64,000 bases of DNA from Polytrichum commune (Eukaryota > Streptophyta > Polytrichopsida > Polytrichales > Polytrichaceae), in assembly GCA_950295325.1 (NCBI GenBank), contig OX485808.1:1118501-1182500 (forward strand). The letters run 5' to 3'. The position numbers and the translations under genes were made by a program. Positions 59,192-64,000 of this stretch are shown here, piece after piece (position 1 is the stretch's first letter; each line of letters begins with the position of its first letter). A model generated the notes under the pieces. It had not been told where the DNA came from and searched no databases. It saw only the letters and a list, made by a program, of their open reading frames with translations.

Positions 59192-62100
59192 TCTAATGAT
59201 TGCACCTATGTCAACTTTTGGAGTTTAGGATCCCAAGGAGATGAGGCAAGGTAGCTGAACACTCTCGACCACCAATCCCTTTTCACAACTCAGGCCAACT
59301 TATTTTTGTGCACAACACAATATCAATCTTTGATTAGTGCTAACATATCATGGTCAAAATCCAACTTCGCCAAATGTCAGTGGCTAGTTGACAACAAGTT
59401 GAGATTGCAAGTGTAGTTAGGCATTACAATCATCAATTACGGGAATCAAGCATTATTGGTTTTATCACCGATCAGTGATTAGAAAGAGAGTAGGTTGTAT
59501 CATGACTATAGACAATACCCACTTGAAAAAAATAAAAAATATGGTTATTTTCGAAAAACCTTCTAAAAAAAATGAATTGCTTCTTATTTCTAATTCTATG
59601 ATTTTTTTCCCCCTCCCATGTGATTGTACCTTAACTGCAAATATGCTCAATTGCTTAACTGATCATGATTGGGTTGACTACCTTATTTCTTTGTAGATAA
59701 TCTAAAAGCGACTTCCTTGTGAAGGTGCAACATTTGAAAACATCACTTTCAAATAGCTTCATGTATGCTTGGTTACCATGAACCAAGCAAGAAAAGAAAA
59801 AAAGGAGAATAACTCCAATTTTAAGCACGGGCATGAATCAGGTGTTTGTTGGAAGTTCATTTGTATGGCACTCCTACTAGCTGACCCAAATTTCCTCCAT
59901 TCTCTTGCTAGGGAGGCAAACATCATCACTTTAGGGCTTATTAAGTATAGACAAGCTTTTAAGTCCACACATGGTTAGGGTTCACCCGCATTTCCCAGTT
60001 AAGCCTTTGTTTAGAGTAAGTAACCACTAAAACTACACTAAATATGATATTTAGTGTCACCAATTCTAAGTGCCTTGCTTAATACTAATTGCAAATCGTG
60101 GTATAGTGTCACCAATACTAAATGTTAACCAACATTATTTGTAATTGCTTGTAATTTTTTTTCTGTGGACTATAGATTTACAATGTTGCAAATATTGTCA
60201 CCTCTCCAAGTGATTTTTTATCCAAATTTCAATCATCTATGACAATATTTCATCAACATTGTAATATTTCATGGTGAAGAGAATAAGCTAACATATTAGG
60301 CAACTAACCTATATCAGAGCTAATTAATCTCATGCCCGCACCACCTAGTTAAATTTTTGGTTTAAACAAAAGCTATCAAACTAGAAGTTGGCTCTGTTAT
60401 GAATCTTGCTTTTGCAGAGAAAATTGAACCATTTCTTCTCCATTTCGCTATGAGATGGACCAACATTGCTTTTTAAAATTACCATACATATTAGATTATA
60501 AACTATTATGATAATAAATAATATTACAATACCATTATCAATGTTCAAGTTTAGGAAAATTAGTATTATTATTGATTACTTATTAATTATTGTGAAACAC
60601 AAATGGTGTGGGCCACAAAATTGATAGTGCCATGTTCAAAATTTGGGTAAGTTGAGTAAAACTTTGGCACATCAACCTTAACTCATGTATGAAATCGGTC
60701 AACCTTTGATTAGTCATAACCAGGGGGTGCATGTGTGAGTTCGAATAGCTAGCATATGAGTTACTTGATTCTCACTAACTCATATAATTAGCCCATTCTC
60801 CTAACTATGTGATTCAAACGATTTGACCATGGTATTAGTTTACTAGCATTTTGGTTAGCTAATCTTTACTAGCTCATAATTTAGCTAATCCTCTTAAGTA
60901 GGTGGTGTGGATGGACCCTTATCTAGTTAGGGAATTTATTTGCATGGAAAACCCCAATATGGTTGGGTAAACAATTGATGATTTAGCAGTATAGCTCGAC
61001 ATGGCACAAGGAACCAAACATGGGTCGGCACAAATCTCAAACAACAAACCAAAGGCTTTATGCTTCCATGAATCAAGCACCTTTGTAGAAGTCTTTTGTT
61101 TGATGAAAAACAGCAGATCAATGCTCCACACAACAAATGGGGATAACCACCCACTAGTTACAGATGAACCAATTGAGTTTGAGAAAAAACTGGTTGAAGT
61201 TCAAGGCTTCATGAAGATTACCGGTCGTTTTAGAAGACTCGTTGGAATATACTTCAAATTAATAAAGAAAAACCGAAAGATCACAACATGTAACCTGTTG
61301 GATTTGGAAACACTAGCTAGGATCTTGACCAACTAAGTTATGCCCAAAAATCTCCCCAAACATGGGCTCCACACAAAGTCTTCACAAAAGGAGCTTCGAG
61401 GTGGCTGGGAAGTTATGAATACATATTGCCTTGCTTGGTGCAGTGGCACTTCTATCTCTTCAGAGCATGTAACTCTAGTAGTACTCTTTCTTTTTTATGT
61501 TCAAAATTCATATGTAAGTCCGTGTGTTGAGCCCAGGTTAGAGATATTGAGAGTGACGATAATTATCATGTTATAACATGAAAGGAAGTCTGGAATCCAG
61601 GCCTTTGTACAATAACTTACATCGGGATTTGACTGAAGTCGATACTTGCGTCAAATGAAACTTTGTAACGTAGCCCCTCATCCTGTTCTAAGCAAGCTCT
61701 CAGGTACTGCTTTGGCAAGAGATGTTTGCATATGAAGGTGTGAGGTTTTCTTCTCGAGGAGTGACATATAAGGTGTTGCATCCTTATTTTGCACTATAGT
61801 CCTCAATTGAGCTGCTGTGTTGAGCTTTGCACCGCAAGGTCCATAGACATATATTTTCAGCAGGAGTGGTGATGTCAGTTTTGCATGCGGACGTGGAACA
61901 GAGTCCGGGAAGTTCTGGGAGGCAACCGGTAGATTTCCTGCAAATTTTCATTCATCCCGGTTTTTTTAAAATTTGCCCGGAAGTGGCAGTTAGGTGGTAA
62001 GAGTAGTCGGAAAATTTCCTAGAATTTCAATTTCTTCCGGTGGCATTGCCTCCATTGGCCAATTTCAATTGGCAAATTTCCTACACTAAGAAAATATAGC

Positions 62101-62220
62101 CGGTTTTTTTATTTTCATGTATTCTTTGATTTTTTTGTACTTCTAAAGTATTGTTTTGTTCCATATCTCTGTCATGATTTGAACCTGGCTTTGCCCCTAC
62201 CAAATTAGGGCCAGAGATTC
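59192..62220. other. AT-rich intergenic DNA, no gene supported
   Basis: The longest frames (61001-61336, 61340-61576) show no recognised domain and are probably chance. Around 61900-62090 there are repeated CCGGAAATTTCC-like words, perhaps a decayed small transposon. Confidence 0.45.
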
Positions 62221-62276
62221 AGCCTCCCAAAAATGCACAAACCTAGAATAAGATTCATGCATTTTTGGGAAGCTGG
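62221..62276. repeat. Inverted repeat (18-bp arms, about 20-bp loop)
   Basis: CAGCCTCCCAAAAATGCA at 62221-62238 pairs with TGCATTTTTGGGAAGCTG at 62259-62276, one mismatch. It lies about 145 bp beyond the stop of the hAT gene. It could be a subterminal structure of the transposon or a transcript-end hairpin. Confidence 0.7.
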
Positions 62277-62419
62277 TTAGTACGACATGCCCACACATAT
62301 GCAAAAATCAAAGCATGTGTTAAAAAACATAGAGGAAAGAACATACAATCCACCACTAATAACAATCAAAACATGTGGGAAGAGAATGGAAAGCATAAGA
62401 TGCAACCAAATGCAAGGTA

Positions 62420-64000
62420 TCAAGACAAATCATCATATACTGAAGTGGAAGTGCTAGATGTAGGACCCGTGGCTGCACCAGACAGATAAGTAGTTGGGTT
62501 AGCATAAAGAAACTTGTATTTTGTTTCATTCTTCCACATGGGTATGGCATCCATCAAAATAGCATCATACTCCTCTTCAGGCCCTTCTAAAGCAACTCTG
62601 AGTAAAGCTTCCAAGTTTTTGCTTCCCAATCTATTCTTTACCTGTGTTTTAATCAAATTTTGAATGCTAAAGGCTCTCTCACATGTAGCAGTGGAAACGC
62701 ATTGCACTCTAGCAATTTCAACAAGAATAAGTAGATTTGGGTACCTTATTTGTAAAGCATGATTCCAAGTAATCATACCCCACAAATCTCGAAAGGTCTT
62801 GTCCCCCCATTCGGTTGTGCATTGCAATTTGAAGGACAAAAACTCCCTCTTACAAGCCTGGACATCTAGAAGAGGAGAGAAAGAAAAACCTGCATGACTA
62901 CGATCAGTTCCATAAAGCTCAAGCAACTTTTCCAACTCAATAATCCCCCAACTCTGCAATCCAACTTGCTTTGATGGCATGTTAGAGGGATTTAGTATCT
63001 TAAAGCAGGAAATCAAGTCATTGTCAGTAAATCTAGCTTGCAAACCATCACAAACAGCCTCAGCAAATGACCGTTGGAATTGTAGAGCTTCTTCTAAGTC
63101 TACTCCCAACCTAGAGCGTTGAATCTCAAAACCATGATACATGTTACCTCGAATCTCTGATGGCAATTTCCTAAGCAATCCACCAAAAGAGCCATACTCA
63201 GGAAACACATGGTAGCCTGATTCTTCGTTGAATGTTTGTGCATTCAAATCTGTAGTTTCCACAATGAACAACATACGAATTTGGGCTATCTCGGAACGGA
63301 CAATACTACCAACAGTGGTCACATCCACAAATTTGCACTGAAATACCTTTGACAACATAGCCAAGCAATGCAAGATGTCAGCAAGGAAATACAATATGTA
63401 GATGAATTTGAACTGCCCTAACATTTGTAAGATTGGAGTGGTTGTATCTGCATCGCGGCCCTTGCAATCATGAAAGAATGTTAACACAGACTCTAAAGAC
63501 TCACATAGGGTTGTTACAGCTTGCCATCGACTCAACCATCTAATTTTGTGGTAACGCTTCATTGATTTCTTAACATCAAAGAACTCCTCTTGAAGTTTAG
63601 AAAGACCATGCTTGCGCTTGCTAGACTTGTTGAAAAACCCAGCAATTGAATTCAAGAGAGAATCAACTTGGGAAGATATTACCTTGCAATCAGGAGACTT
63701 GGCTGCGTCCAAGGCCGCCAAATTCGTTCGATGAGCAACGCAGTGACATGCTAAAAGGTAAGGATTTACCTTCTCCTTGATTTGGGCAGCCACTCCCCTT
63801 GAATTGCCCACCATGGTGCTGGCACCGTCACTCCCAAATCCGACAAATTTGTTCAAGTCCAACCCCTACTTTCGGATGCTAGAAATCAAGGTCTCATAAA
63901 TCATTGTTGAGTCCTTCTTGCCTTCTTCAATCTGCAACAAGCCAAGAAACAAAGTAACCGGCAAACCCTCCTCAATGATGGTGGCAAACACGACAAGGTG
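62420..64000 (-). pseudogene. hAT-family transposase-like gene (ZNF862-like), 3' part with in-frame TAG
   Basis: The 480-residue segment begins with GLDLNKFVGFGSDGASTM, the conserved block around a catalytic Asp in hAT transposases. It continues with LACHCVAHRTNLAALDAAK and KIRWLSRWQAVTTL. It ends with the hAT dimerisation motif, STATCERAFSIQNLIKTQ and NRLGSKNLEALLRVAL. This arrangement matches the ZNF862/SCAND3-like branch of hAT proteins. The same frame stays open from 63869 to the window end (VVFATIIEEGLPVTLFLGLL), interrupted only by TAG at 63866-63868, perhaps a former Trp. The zinc finger and N-terminus lie outside. With one lesion it may be a recent pseudogene, or a domesticated gene with an exon boundary there; the sequence shows no clear splice site. 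Confidence 0.8.

Noticed and set aside
61001-61576. Two adjacent plus-strand frames of 111 and 78 aa
   Set aside because: No recognisable domain, ordinary length for chance frames in this composition, no splice or neighbour evidence.

Overview
The window is transposon-dense nuclear DNA from what looks like a land plant with a large, repeat-rich genome. The evidence is a plant-type Ty3/Gypsy element primed by tRNA-Asp, Ty1/Copia gag relics, a PIF/Harbinger relic, hAT transposase, MITE-like and SINE-like repeats, AT-rich spacers, and one small intron-containing host-like gene present in two copies. There is nothing bacterial or organellar. I cannot name the lineage from sequence alone.

Layout. 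1-4360: minus-strand 5' part of a decayed Gypsy element (Gypsy-1), with short LTR, primer-binding site, gag and protease. 4361-18914 and about 19424-45950: two direct copies (A and B) of one 12-13 kb segment. The shared segment carries a Copia gag relic, a 138-bp tandem repeat, pogo-like MITE-like repeats, a SINE-like tandem array, a small gene of unknown function (10835-11254 and 39670-40020, minus strand), a foldback/long-inverted-repeat cluster and a dead PIF/Harbinger transposase. Copy A later received a 1364-bp solo LTR (TSD CCTAG) and a second pogo-like MITE-like element. Copy B later received a 14.7-kb Gypsy element (Gypsy-2, 21158-35836, TSD GCCCA). Each copy preserves the other's empty site, so the order of events can be read directly.

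Gypsy-2 has two LTRs of equal length (1883 bp) with no difference I could find. It encodes gag, protease, RT, RNase H and integrase, plus a 963-aa extra ORF between pol and the 3' LTR. Despite its apparent youth, pol is interrupted by in-frame TGA codons.

46588-54890 (minus) is the most unusual object: a non-LTR retrotransposon with one reading frame of more than 2200 codons, broken by a single TGA. It combines an AP-type endonuclease, a reverse transcriptase, a region resembling PCIF1-type adenine methyltransferases, an RNase H, a CCHC-like finger and a C-terminal restriction-like endonuclease. Upstream is a leader ORF of two diverged 100-residue repeats ending in a 2A-like peptide (GDIEPNPGP). 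Two endonucleases in one LINE is the hallmark of the Dualen/RandI group, which I know from green algae. Upstream on the same strand, 54910-57108 encodes a 732-aa protein with an N-terminal signal-peptide-like segment, a cysteine-rich region, a possible RRM-like region and a C-terminal coiled coil. It may be the element's ORF1 or a separate gene.

57109-62220 is GC-richer low-complexity sequence, then a TATAGA-type microsatellite, then AT-rich DNA without recognisable genes. 62420-64000 (minus) is the 3' part of a hAT-family transposase-like gene with one in-frame TAG; it runs off the window. Most very short open frames in the window are chance frames and are omitted.
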